Origin: Phaeodactylibacter luteus
GTDB taxonomy: Bacteria > Bacteroidota > Bacteroidia > Chitinophagales > Saprospiraceae
Direction: 5' to 3'
Assembly (NCBI RefSeq): GCF_007993045.1
Contig: NZ_VOOR01000009.1
Span: 62,001-126,000, forward strand
DNA length: 64,000 nt
Under the pieces are notes generated by a model that saw nothing but the letters and a program-made list of their open reading frames with translations, was not told the origin of the DNA and made no database searches. A program made the position numbers and the translations under genes. Positions within the stretch are counted from its first letter, which is position 1. Each line of letters opens with the position of its first letter. Below, one piece after another: positions 18,884 to 28,737 of the stretch.

Positions 18884-20182
18884 ATGCGCCTCATCCTACT
18901 AGCCAGCCTTTGCCTTTTAGCTGCCGCCGCCCGCACACAGAGCTACACCTCTTTTTTCACCGGCGACACCACCGATGTGGCCACAACCACTGTGCCGGGC
19001 ATCGTCCTCGCAGGCGGCGGGGGCGACAATGACGAAGCCATGCAGTGGATGCTGCAGCGGGCCGGCGGAGGGGATGTCGTCGTCATCCGTGCAAGTGGCG
19101 CGGATGGGTACAATGATTACTTTTTTGAAGACCTTGGCGTAGACGTCAACTCCGTCGAGACCATCCGCTTCGAATCCGCAGCAGCAAGCACAGACGAATA
19201 CGTCATACAGCAGATCAGGAATGCAGAGTGCCTCTTCATTGCAGGAGGAGATCAATACGACTACTACTCCTATTGGCAGGGCAATGCCATCGGGGAGGCC
19301 ATCAACTACCTGCTCAATGAAAAAGGGGTGCCCGTAGGCGGCACAAGTGCTGGCATGGCCATTTTGGGCGGCTGGTACTATGCCCCTTCCGGCTCCGCGC
19401 TCACTGCGGAAGAGGCCCTCTCCGACCCTTTCCACCCAGATTTTGAAGTACTGGGGCAAGGCGATTTCCTACAGGCGCCCTACCTTTCCCAGATCATTAC
19501 CGATACCCACTACGAACAGCGGGAAAGGCCTGGCCGCCACCTCGCTTTTCTTGCCCGTATGCTACATGCCGGGGCCAGCCAGGCTTTTGGCATTGCTGCC
19601 AATGAGTATACAGCGGTCTGCATCGATGAGCAAGGCACCGCCCGCGCGTTTGGGGAGTACCCCGCCTATGCTGAAGATCTCGTCTACTTCCTACAAGCCA
19701 ATTGCCAGGATGAGCGGCTGCCAGAAGCCATGCAGGCCGGCCAGCCCCTGACCTGGGACCGCGGGCAAAGCGCAGTGAAAGCTTACGCCCTGCCCGCCCG
19801 CCCGGGGGGCGCTGGCGCCATAGACCTGGCCAGCTGGTCGGGCTTTAGCGGAGGGAGCTGGGAAAACTGGTATGTGACAGCAGGCGAGCTGCACCGTGTA
19901 CAGAGCCCCAACGGGGACTGTGCGGATATACTGAGCACCACCGAATACAAGGAGCTGCCGCCCCAAACATTCCGCATATCCCCCAACCCTGCCCGCGGGC
20001 AGCTCCAATGGCAAGGGCCTCAACCAGAGCACATCCGCATCTACGGCCTCACCGGCCAGCTGAAACGGAGCTGGGCGGCCCCGACTGCCCCATTGCCCCT
20101 GGGCGGCCTCCCGGCCGGGGCGTATCTGCTCGAAGCCGTGTTCCAAGGTAAAGCTCAGGCCCTGCGCCTATTGGTTTATTGA
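18884..20182 (+). CDS. Secreted cyanophycinase-like S51 peptidase with T9SS sorting domain
   Basis: The 432-residue protein has a signal peptide (MRLILLASLCLLAAAA), an S51 peptidase domain (about 35-290) and a C-terminal sorting domain (FRISPNPARGQ to the end, about 362-432). The nucleophile elbow is GGTSAGM with S155. The histidine motif DTHYEQRERPGR (207-218, H209) keeps the arginine pattern R-x-R-x-x-R that follows the catalytic histidine in cyanophycinases, and NEYTAVCID holds the likely acid E241. Cyanophycinase cuts multi-L-arginyl-poly-L-aspartate to beta-Asp-Arg dipeptides. S51 also contains other peptidases, so substrate is inferred from motif and context. The frame opens at 18830, but the ATG at 18884 begins the signal peptide. 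Confidence 0.82.
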   Translation: MRLILLASLCLLAAAARTQSYTSFFTGDTTDVATTTVPGIVLAGGGGDNDEAMQWMLQRAGGGDVVVIRASGADGYNDYFFEDLGVDVNSVETIRFESAAASTDEYVIQQIRNAECLFIAGGDQYDYYSYWQGNAIGEAINYLLNEKGVPVGGTSAGMAILGGWYYAPSGSALTAEEALSDPFHPDFEVLGQGDFLQAPYLSQIITDTHYEQRERPGRHLAFLARMLHAGASQAFGIAANEYTAVCIDEQGTARAFGEYPAYAEDLVYFLQANCQDERLPEAMQAGQPLTWDRGQSAVKAYALPARPGGAGAIDLASWSGFSGGSWENWYVTAGELHRVQSPNGDCADILSTTEYKELPPQTFRISPNPARGQLQWQGPQPEHIRIYGLTGQLKRSWAAPTAPLPLGGLPAGAYLLEAVFQGKAQALRLLVY

Positions 20183-20219
20183 CCCTAGCGGCTGGAAGCT
20201 GCAGCTCAAAAATACCCAC

Positions 20220-21602
20220 ATGAAAAAATTCCCCGATACGCTGGTTATTATTTTGGGAATCATGGCGGTCTTCGCTGCCCTGACCTGGATCATCCCTGCC
20301 GGAGAGTTTGCCCGGGCAGAAAGCGGGGGGCGGGCAGTGATCGTGCCTGGCTCCTATGAGCTGACTGCATCTAGCCCGCAAGGGCTGGGGGCCGTGCTCA
20401 TGGCACCAGCCCGGGGCTTTATCTCTGCTGCGCAGATCATCGCCTTTGTCTTCCTTGTTGGCGGGGCTTTCGGGACCATCACCCGCACCGGCGCTATCGA
20501 TAGCGGGCTGCAGCAAATTGTAGCCTTCAGCCAGTCCAACCCGCGCTACAAACGCAGCATCCTCCCTCTGGTCATTACGCTTTTCTCCTTGGCCGGGGCT
20601 ACTTTCGGCATGAGCGAAGAAGTGCTGGTGTTCGTCCTCATCACCATCCCATTAGCCCGTGCGCTGGGCTATGACACCATTACAGGAGTAGCCATATCTT
20701 TCGTTGGGGCAGGGCTAGGTTTTGCAGGAGCTTTCATCAACCCGTTCACAGTAGGCGTCGCACAAGGTATTGCAGAGCTACCGCCCGGCAGCGGACTGGG
20801 CTACCGCCTAGCCGCCTGGGGCTGCATAACGCTTACCGGCATTGTATACATCATGCGCTACGCAGGCAAGGTAGAGCAGCACCCGGAAATGAGCCCAGTC
20901 TACGAAGCCGGCGGCGAGGACAAGCCCACTGCTGGCACAGCCCCTCAGCACCACTTTACAGCAGCGCACAAAGCCATACTGCTGCTGTTGGCGGCAGCTA
21001 TTGGGCTGCTCGTCTATGGAGTCAGCAATTGGGGCTGGTACATCAATGAGATAGCGGCCCTGTTTATCGCCACAGGCCTCATAGCAGGGGCAGCAGGCCG
21101 GCTGGGCTGGGGCAAAGGGGCAGCAGCCTTCAAGGAGGGGGCAGGGGACATGCTGACCGCAGCGCTCGTGATTGCCATGGCAAAAGGGCTGATCGTAATT
21201 GCAGAGGACGGGAAGATCATAGACACCCTGCTGCATGCTATGGCTAGTGCTACTGCTGGCTTGCCCAAAGCAGTCACGGTAGAGCTGATGTTTGCGCTGC
21301 AGACTGCACTCAACTTCTTCGTCCCTTCCGGGTCCGGGCAGGCCGCCCTTACGATGCCGATCATGGCACCGCTGAGCGACCTGCTGGGCATCGGGCGGCA
21401 GACCGCTGTCTTGGCTTTTCAGTTTGGGGATGGGCTCTCCAACCTGATCATCCCTACAAGCGGGGTAACGATGGGCGTTTTGGCTATTGCACGCATCCCT
21501 TATCAGGTATGGGCCAAGTGGTTCCTCCCCCTTTTCCTATGGCTGTGCCTGGTCTGCATGCTCCTGCTGCTGCCCCCCGTACTCTGGTTCGAATGGGCTT
21601 AG
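20220..21602 (+). CDS. YfcC-family membrane transporter (arginine/ornithine or dipeptide carrier-like)
   Basis: The 460-residue protein is almost entirely hydrophobic, with about twelve membrane segments. The N terminus (ILGIMAVFAALTWIIPAGEF) and the ATFGMSEEVLVFVLITIPLA and FINPFTVGVAQGIAELPPGS segments are characteristic of the YfcC/DcuC-related family. Members are predicted inner-membrane carriers of amino acids, peptides or C4-dicarboxylates. The gene follows the cyanophycinase-like gene by 37 bases on the same strand, so the pair is probably co-transcribed. Import of beta-Asp-Arg dipeptides or arginine across the inner membrane would complete the locus (inference). A repeat copy follows its stop. 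Confidence 0.85.
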   Translation: MKKFPDTLVIILGIMAVFAALTWIIPAGEFARAESGGRAVIVPGSYELTASSPQGLGAVLMAPARGFISAAQIIAFVFLVGGAFGTITRTGAIDSGLQQIVAFSQSNPRYKRSILPLVITLFSLAGATFGMSEEVLVFVLITIPLARALGYDTITGVAISFVGAGLGFAGAFINPFTVGVAQGIAELPPGSGLGYRLAAWGCITLTGIVYIMRYAGKVEQHPEMSPVYEAGGEDKPTAGTAPQHHFTAAHKAILLLLAAAIGLLVYGVSNWGWYINEIAALFIATGLIAGAAGRLGWGKGAAAFKEGAGDMLTAALVIAMAKGLIVIAEDGKIIDTLLHAMASATAGLPKAVTVELMFALQTALNFFVPSGSGQAALTMPIMAPLSDLLGIGRQTAVLAFQFGDGLSNLIIPTSGVTMGVLAIARIPYQVWAKWFLPLFLWLCLVCMLLLLPPVLWFEWA

Positions 21603-21608
21603 GCTATT

Positions 21609-21840
21609 GGGCGTGAACCAAAATGCCGCAGGTGTTCAAGCTTTTCGGGCTTAAGGCACTAGCCTGGCAATGGCCTAGCGCTGCGCAGGGGTGGCCGAAG
21701 GCCAGACCCGACGCCTGCAGGGCGAGGGGCCGAGCGGATAGCGAGCCCCGGAGCATAGCGGCACCTGCCCATTGGGGCAGGTGCAGGCCCCTCACATGGT
21801 GCAGAGGCAGGCTCTAAAAAGCGATAATCCGTTTTGCGCT
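21609..21840 (-). repeat. Dispersed intergenic repeat, copy C
   Basis: Inverted copy between two convergent genes. Outer ends GGGCGTGAACCAAAATGCCG and GATAATCCGTTTTGCGC are imperfect inverted repeats. It contains AGCCCCGGAGCATAGCGGCA (the core, reversed) and an uninterrupted GGCTTAAGGCACTAGCCTGG, the site where copies D and E carry insertions. Confidence 0.8.
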
Positions 21841-21844
21841 TAGG

Positions 21845-22429
21845 CTATTCGCCTTTGTTGTTCAGGATACCCAGTACATCAGCGGTGATGTCGTAGCTAT
21901 CTTTAGCCCCAAGGATGCCTGAGCCCTGGCCGTACTGCAAGATGTAATCATAACCACGTGCTTCCTGCAGGCTGTCCATAAGCCGCATCAGTTTTTCCTG
22001 AAATGCCCCGAGCAGCAGTTGCTGTTCGCTCCCTAACTGGCTGGACAGTTGCTCCTGTTCGGCCATCAGCTCCTGCTGTTTCTGCCCCAGGCGCTGCTCC
22101 TCCGAAGCGATCTGATTGGGCGCCAACAAGCCCTGCTGAATCTTGGCCTGCACCTGGCGGAACTCCGTTTCCAGGGCCTGCATCTGCTGGTTCAGGCGCT
22201 GAGAAGCCTCCTTCTGCCGGGCCGCGAGCGCCTGCTGCTTTTCCCGGAAATCCTCGTACTTGCTCAGCAGGGTATCTGCATTGAGGTAAACGATCTGCCC
22301 GGCGGCAGCCCCATCACCGGCTGTAGCGGCAGGGGCGCTGGGGGTGCTGCTGCCCCCTTGCTGGGTGAACAGGTAGGCTACCGCGATGATCAATAAGGCA
22401 TTAAGCGCTAATGAGATGTTTGCTTTCAT
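21845..22429 (-). CDS. OmpH/Skp-like periplasmic chaperone
   Basis: The 194-residue protein has an N-terminal membrane or signal segment (ISLALNALLIIAVAYLFTQ), an alanine/serine linker, then the Skp start IVYLNADTLLSKYEDF. A long, glutamine-rich coiled coil follows at about 65-150. The C-terminal YDYILQYGQGSGILGAKDSYDIT is the conserved end of the OmpH family. Skp proteins hold unfolded outer-membrane proteins in the periplasm. The frame opens at 22459, but the ATG at 22429 precedes the signal segment. It lies 51 bases after dnaE on the same strand. Confidence 0.9.
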   Translation of the reverse strand: MKANISLALNALLIIAVAYLFTQQGGSSTPSAPAATAGDGAAAGQIVYLNADTLLSKYEDFREKQQALAARQKEASQRLNQQMQALETEFRQVQAKIQQGLLAPNQIASEEQRLGQKQQELMAEQEQLSSQLGSEQQLLLGAFQEKLMRLMDSLQEARGYDYILQYGQGSGILGAKDSYDITADVLGILNNKGE

Positions 22430-22480
22430 AGTTGTCAAATTTGAGGCGAATATCGGCAAAGCAAGGCTGTTGTCCCCTTT

Positions 22481-25400
22481 TTAAGGCCGGTTTGTTTCAA
22501 AAGGGCCTGCTTCTGTTGGGTAGCCAAGCGGCCCAAGGTAGGGCAGGCGCTCCAGCTCAAGCACCTCCACTGTGGGGAAACCAAATTCCAAAACCACCTT
22601 GCCCCTGACCCGGTACACCCCTTTTCCCCGAAAGGGGTATTTCCCCAAGCTGGCCGGGAAATGCACCGTATCCCAGAAGTGCCCGTCTTCCCCTAGCCAG
22701 GTGCCAAAAGCCATCCGCTTGCCCCCTGCCGTGCGCACTTGCTTTTGGCAAACATAATACCCTAGCAAAGTGACTACCCGGCCCGCTGCCTCCCGGAGCC
22801 GCCCGGCACAGGAAAGGCTGTTGGCCCGGTAGCGCTGATCAATAAGGCGGAAAGGCGGACAAAGCGGGAACCCGAACAGCTCCATTTCGTCCATAGCATC
22901 TTGCAACTGCTGCTGTTCAGGGGGCACCTCATCTGGCACAAAAACAGGGGCGGCACGCTCCTCCTCCGGGAACAGGCCCATGCCGCCCCCTTCGGCCTGC
23001 TGCCCGGCTACCTGTTCCCACAGCAGCGCTGCCTTAGCGCGGGCTGTAAAGCGGAATGCCCCCGCCCGGATAAGCAGGCCGGTCTGCTCTTTCCCGGCAT
23101 CTACCCGGCTCATGAAGTCGGCCAGCCCCCGGAAGGGGCCGCCTGCAGCCCGCTCCCGGGCCACTCTGCCGGCTACCTCAGCTTCCAGCCCTTTAATGTG
23201 CACAAAGCCCATATAAACGGCCCGGCCTTCTACTGTAGTCAGGTACGAGCTGTGGTTGACACAGGGCGCATGCAGCTCGCCCCCGCAACGGCGCAGCTCG
23301 TGAAAGTAAAACTCCGCTTGGTAAAAACCGCCAAAGTTGTTGATGACCGCTACCATAAATTCAATCGGGTAATGTGCTTTAAGGTAGAGGCTTTGGAAGC
23401 TCTCTACGGCAAAACTGGCAGAATGGGCTTTGCAGAATGCATAGCCCGCAAAACTTTCCATCTGCTGCCAGACCTCAGCGGCAAGCTCCTCGGGATACCC
23501 CCGCGCCCGGCAATTGGCCTGGTACTGCTCCCGGATGCGCGCCAGGCCGAGCCCGGCTGTACGCTTCCCGCTCATAAGGCGGCGCAGGACATCGCCCTCG
23601 GCCAGGCCGAGCCCGCCAAAGTGGTGGGCAATTTTCATAACGTCTTCCTGATAGACCATGATGCCAAAGGTCTCGCTCAGGTGCTCTTCAAATACCGGAT
23701 GGGGATAGGTAAATGAGTAAGGGTGGTGAAAACGCCGGATATACTCTTTCATCATCCCAGAGCGGGCTACACCGGGCCGGATGATGGAGCTCGCAGCGAC
23801 CAAATGGATATAGCTGTCGCACCTCAGTTTGCTCAGCAGCCCCCTCATAGCAGGGGATTCGATATAAAAGCACCCCATGCACTGCCCCTCCCGCAGCAGC
23901 GCCCTGGCCTTTTCATCCTTTTTGATCTGTTCCAGGTTTTGGAGCTCTACCGTACGCCCAGTGTTCTGCTTGATGAGGCCCACGGCCTCTTTCAAATGCC
24001 CAAGCCCCCGCTGGCTCAGTATATCGTACTTGTGAAAGCCCAGCGCCTCAGCATGGTGCATATCGAAGTGAGCCACTGCAAAGCCTTTGGGCATCATCTG
24101 CAGGGCGGTATGGTAGTACAACGGCTGCTGTGCAATGAGCACGCCCCCTGCATGGATGGAGAGGTAATTGGGGAACCCCTCTAATTTTTGGCCATAGTGC
24201 AGTACTTTGCCCGCCAGCCCGTGGTGCCGGGCTGATCCTGCGGGGGAAGCAATGATGGCATCAATCTCCGCTTTGGGCAGCCCATATACCTTGCCCAGCT
24301 CACGGATTACAGCCCGCCCCTGAAAAGTGACATAGGTGGCCAGCAAAGCGGTATAGCCCCGCCCATAACGCTTGAAGATGTAATCCGTTACGTCGTCTCG
24401 TTCATCCCAAGAAAAATCAATATCAAAATCAGGGGGCGACTGCCGGTGGGGGTTGATGAAACGTTCGAAATACAGCCCCAGCTCAACAGGGTCGACATCC
24501 GTGATGCCCAAGCAATACGCTACAATGGAGTTGGCACCGCTGCCCCGCCCTACGTGCCGGTAGCCCATAGCAGCTGCGTAGCGCACAATGTCCCAAGTAA
24601 TCAGGAAATAAGGGCAGAACGATTGCCCAGCTATGGCTTCAAGCTCCTGCCGGACCCGCTGCTGTGCATTTTGGTACTCCGGGCTGCCAGTGCCCAGGTG
24701 GCCGTAGCGGCGCTCGCACCCGTTGTGCGCCAGCTTTTCCAACAACTGGAAATCCCCCTGCACACTGCCCGTAAAATTTTGCCGGTTGAGGTGCAGCCCT
24801 GGCTCAAACTGAATATGACAGGCAGCAAGCAGGGCCTCGGCTTGTTCGAGAAGGTAAGGCTGGCTTTGGTAGAATGTCTGCAACTGCTCCGGTGGCATCA
24901 GCCGCTCTGAGGCTTTACAAACCGTGGCGGCCGGCAACTGGCTGAGCAGAGCGTTTTCGTCAATCGCGCGGAGTAGGCGGTGCAGCTCAAACCCCTCATT
25001 GTCTACAAAAAAAACCGGGCTTAGAGCGACCAGCTTATGGCGGTGCGCCAGCAGCTCGTGCCCAAACAGGCGGGCCACATGCTCAGGGCGTATCCCAAGG
25101 TATTCCTCCTTACGGAAATCTGTGATGGGCTTCACCAAGCGGGGGTACACAATGAAAGCGTGCTCCATGGGCGGGGCCACATCAGGAAGGGGCTTGTTGT
25201 CTATTGATGACTCACTGAGCAGCTGGTTCAGCTCCCGGAAGCCTTCCAGGTTGCGGGCAAGCCCGATATAAAGGCAGCGCTGCCCCCTGCGGAACTCCAC
25301 GCCCAGTACAGGGTGCAAGCCCGCCTCCCGGCAGCAGTTCCAAAACTCAAGCGCACAGCTCGTATTGTTGACATCCGTAAGCGCCAGAGAAGCATACCCT

Positions 25401-25483
25401 AGGCCTTTGGCCCGCCGGACGAGCTCAGCCGGCGGCAGGGTGCCCATTCTAAGGCTATAGTAGGTGTGCGTATTGAGCAGCAT
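22481..25483 (-). CDS. dnaE: DNA polymerase III alpha subunit, short DnaE (error-prone type)
   Basis: The 1000-residue C-family polymerase has a PHP domain at the start (MLLNTHTYYSLRMG and ALTDVNNTS), the active-site region PPDFDIDFSWDERDDVTDYI near 370, a helix-hairpin-helix region and an OB-fold end. The replicative DnaE of Bacteroidota is typically about 1200 residues or more. This length and the HTYYS PHP start fit the second, DnaE2/ImuC-like group used in damage-tolerant synthesis. No imuA, imuB or lexA is next to it, unlike the usual cassette. The frame opens at 25576, but the ATG at 25483 matches the family start. Confidence 0.9.
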   Translation of the reverse strand: MLLNTHTYYSLRMGTLPPAELVRRAKGLGYASLALTDVNNTSCALEFWNCCREAGLHPVLGVEFRRGQRCLYIGLARNLEGFRELNQLLSESSIDNKPLPDVAPPMEHAFIVYPRLVKPITDFRKEEYLGIRPEHVARLFGHELLAHRHKLVALSPVFFVDNEGFELHRLLRAIDENALLSQLPAATVCKASERLMPPEQLQTFYQSQPYLLEQAEALLAACHIQFEPGLHLNRQNFTGSVQGDFQLLEKLAHNGCERRYGHLGTGSPEYQNAQQRVRQELEAIAGQSFCPYFLITWDIVRYAAAMGYRHVGRGSGANSIVAYCLGITDVDPVELGLYFERFINPHRQSPPDFDIDFSWDERDDVTDYIFKRYGRGYTALLATYVTFQGRAVIRELGKVYGLPKAEIDAIIASPAGSARHHGLAGKVLHYGQKLEGFPNYLSIHAGGVLIAQQPLYYHTALQMMPKGFAVAHFDMHHAEALGFHKYDILSQRGLGHLKEAVGLIKQNTGRTVELQNLEQIKKDEKARALLREGQCMGCFYIESPAMRGLLSKLRCDSYIHLVAASSIIRPGVARSGMMKEYIRRFHHPYSFTYPHPVFEEHLSETFGIMVYQEDVMKIAHHFGGLGLAEGDVLRRLMSGKRTAGLGLARIREQYQANCRARGYPEELAAEVWQQMESFAGYAFCKAHSASFAVESFQSLYLKAHYPIEFMVAVINNFGGFYQAEFYFHELRRCGGELHAPCVNHSSYLTTVEGRAVYMGFVHIKGLEAEVAGRVARERAAGGPFRGLADFMSRVDAGKEQTGLLIRAGAFRFTARAKAALLWEQVAGQQAEGGGMGLFPEEERAAPVFVPDEVPPEQQQLQDAMDEMELFGFPLCPPFRLIDQRYRANSLSCAGRLREAAGRVVTLLGYYVCQKQVRTAGGKRMAFGTWLGEDGHFWDTVHFPASLGKYPFRGKGVYRVRGKVVLEFGFPTVEVLELERLPYLGPLGYPTEAGPFETNRP

Positions 25484-25658
25484 GAAATATGAAGTGGTGG
25501 GGAAAAGCGGGGGGTGGCACAATAAAAAACTTTTTGTTTTCAAATCAAACCCCATGGAAACATAAATTAAAAACAAATTATTTTACCTTGCATTCGAAGC
25601 CGAATCTGCACACCGGAAAAAAGGAGCGATTTATTCCCTGCCCTTTGCCCGCTGTACT

Positions 25659-25689
25659 TTTGCAATTCGGCTCCTGAATTGTATCTTTG
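25659..25689 (+). promoter_or_regulatory. Promoter for carA (exact Bacteroidota consensus)
   Basis: TTTG (25659-25662), 19-base spacer, TATCTTTG (25682-25689). Both boxes match the consensus exactly. The carA ATG is at 25710, giving a very short leader of roughly 15 bases. Confidence 0.65.
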
Positions 25690-25709
25690 CGCGAAATTCC
25701 TCAAGATAA

Positions 25710-26813
25710 ATGAGCGACATTCAGCAAGTTCCCGCCGTACTCCTCCTTGAAGACGGCACGGTATTTCACGGCCTCTCGGCTGGAAAAATCGGCACGACTA
25801 CAGGAGAGATCTGCTTCAATACCGGCATGACCGGCTACCAGGAGATTTTCACAGACCCCTCTTACTATGGGCAGCTCATGGTGCTGACAAATGCCCACAT
25901 CGGCAATTACGGCACCAAGCGGACCGAGTCAGAGTCTTACAGCATCAAAATCAATGGGCTGATCTGTAAAAACTACACCTACGAGTACCACCGCCCCCTT
26001 GCAGACCAGTCTATACAAGCTTATTTTGAAGAAGAGAACTTGGTGGGCATTTGCAATATCGACACCCGCGCGGTCGTCCGCCACATCCGTAGCAAAGGGG
26101 CTATGAATGCTATCATCTCTTCAGAAGAGACCGACCTTGATGCCCTGAAAGCCCGCTTGGCGGAAGTCCCTTCCATGGATGGGCTGGAGCTGGCCTCTAA
26201 GGTGAGCACCAAAGAGACGTACACCTTCGGCAGCCCGCAGGCCAAGTACCGGGTAGCGGTGCTCGATTTTGGGATCAAGCAGAACATCCTCAACAATTTT
26301 GCGGAGCGCGACTGCTACCTGCAGGTATTTCCGGCCCAGACGCCTATTGAGGAGCTGCGTGCTTGGAACCCCGACGGCTATTTCCTTTCCAATGGGCCTG
26401 GAGACCCCGCCCCTATGGCGTATGCGGTAAGCACTGCCAAAGCTATTTTGGAAGAAGACAAGCCGCTTTTTGGCATCTGCCTTGGCCACCAGCTGCTGGC
26501 CCTTGCGGTAGACATCCCGACCTACAAAATGCACCACGGCCACCGTGGCATCAACCACCCGGTCAAAAACTTGGCTACCGGCAAATGTGAGATCACCAGC
26601 CAAAACCATGGCTTCGGGGTGTCGCCAGAAGCCATTGAGGCCAATACCGACAAGGTAGAAGTGACCCACATCAACCTCAACGACGGCACGATCGAAGGCA
26701 TGCGCATCAGAGGCAAAAAGGCGTTTTCGGTTCAATACCACCCCGAAGCCTCCCCTGGCCCCCACGATGCCCGCTACCTCTTTGATGAGTTCGTAAAATT
26801 AATGGAAAATTAA
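25710..26813 (+). CDS. carA: Carbamoyl-phosphate synthase small (glutaminase) subunit
   Basis: The 367-residue subunit hydrolyses glutamine and passes ammonia to CarB for carbamoyl phosphate (pyrimidine and arginine synthesis). It has the N-terminal CPSase domain (LLLEDGTVFHG, NTGMTGYQEIFTDPSY) and a class I glutamine amidotransferase domain with nucleophile C257 in LFGICLGHQ and H344/E346 in VQYHPEASPGP. Length is normal. carB is not adjacent, so the large subunit must lie elsewhere. It has its own strong promoter and ends before an intrinsic terminator at 26921. Confidence 0.97.
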   Translation: MSDIQQVPAVLLLEDGTVFHGLSAGKIGTTTGEICFNTGMTGYQEIFTDPSYYGQLMVLTNAHIGNYGTKRTESESYSIKINGLICKNYTYEYHRPLADQSIQAYFEEENLVGICNIDTRAVVRHIRSKGAMNAIISSEETDLDALKARLAEVPSMDGLELASKVSTKETYTFGSPQAKYRVAVLDFGIKQNILNNFAERDCYLQVFPAQTPIEELRAWNPDGYFLSNGPGDPAPMAYAVSTAKAILEEDKPLFGICLGHQLLALAVDIPTYKMHHGHRGINHPVKNLATGKCEITSQNHGFGVSPEAIEANTDKVEVTHINLNDGTIEGMRIRGKKAFSVQYHPEASPGPHDARYLFDEFVKLMEN

Positions 26814-26920
26814 TCCGGCCGGGATAGCTTGTTTTGTGCCGGAGCGCTACTTTGAGCCCTAATGGCTATCCCAAAGGAAACCGCCCTTGCCATATACCCA
26901 AATTATGGGAGAACCGGACC

Positions 26921-26944
26921 AGCCCGGCCACAAGCCGGCTTTTT
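26921..26944 (+). terminator. Intrinsic terminator after carA, close to the eno start
   Basis: AGCC-GGC (26921-26928, with one bulged C) pairs with GCCGGCT (26934-26940), followed by TTTTT. It ends only 24 bases before the eno ATG, so it either ends carA transcripts or acts within the eno leader. Confidence 0.65.
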
Positions 26945-26946
26945 AA

Positions 26947-28257
<1,311 letters not shown>

Positions 28258-28260
28258 GCC

Positions 28261-28297
28261 AAAAGGGGGCGGGCATTTTGAGTCCAGCCCCCTTTTG
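28261..28297 (+). terminator. Intrinsic terminator after eno
   Basis: Perfect 10-bp stem AAAAGGGGGC (28261-28270) with GCCCCCTTTT (28287-28296), starting three bases after the eno stop. T-rich on both strands, so possibly bidirectional. Confidence 0.75.
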
Positions 28298-28365
28298 TCA
28301 GGATATATTAGCGGGTCTCTTTGCTTATTCGTAAGTTTAGGTGTCCAAAATCAACCTGTACGCTT

Positions 28366-28683
28366 ATGGCCAAGCGCCCCAACCCACTGCAGCCGCTCTT
28401 AGAACGGTTGCCCAAGCCCCTCCGGAACAAGTACTTCCTGACGTTGTCGCTGTTCTTGGGATGGATGGTCTTCTTTGACAACCATGACCTGCTCACGCAA
28501 ATCCGCTTGCAGCGCACGGTCAATCGTATGCACGAAGACAAAGCGATGTACGAGCAGCGCATAGAAGCGGCTAAACAGGACCGGCTCGACTTGGAAGTCA
28601 ACAAGGAAAAATTTGCCCGCGAGCAGTATTACATGAAGAAAAGCGGGGAAGAAGTATTCATTATTGAAGAGGAAGAAGACTGA
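28366..28683 (+). CDS. FtsB/DivIC-like septum formation initiator
   Basis: The 105-residue protein has a short basic cytoplasmic start, a single membrane segment (FLTLSLFLGWMVFF, about residues 24-40), then a charged coiled coil (about 45-90) and the REQYYMKKSGEEVFIIEEE end typical of the DivIC/FtsB family. Such proteins link FtsL and FtsQ-type partners in the divisome. The frame opens at 28321, but the ATG at 28366 gives the normal length. It lies between eno and sucD, an association seen in other Bacteroidota genomes (family knowledge, not verified here). Confidence 0.85.
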   Translation: MAKRPNPLQPLLERLPKPLRNKYFLTLSLFLGWMVFFDNHDLLTQIRLQRTVNRMHEDKAMYEQRIEAAKQDRLDLEVNKEKFAREQYYMKKSGEEVFIIEEEED

Positions 28684-28737
28684 TGGCTTCTTGCCTTTCG
28701 TACCCAACTTGAAAAATCAATCGATAAAACCATAGTT

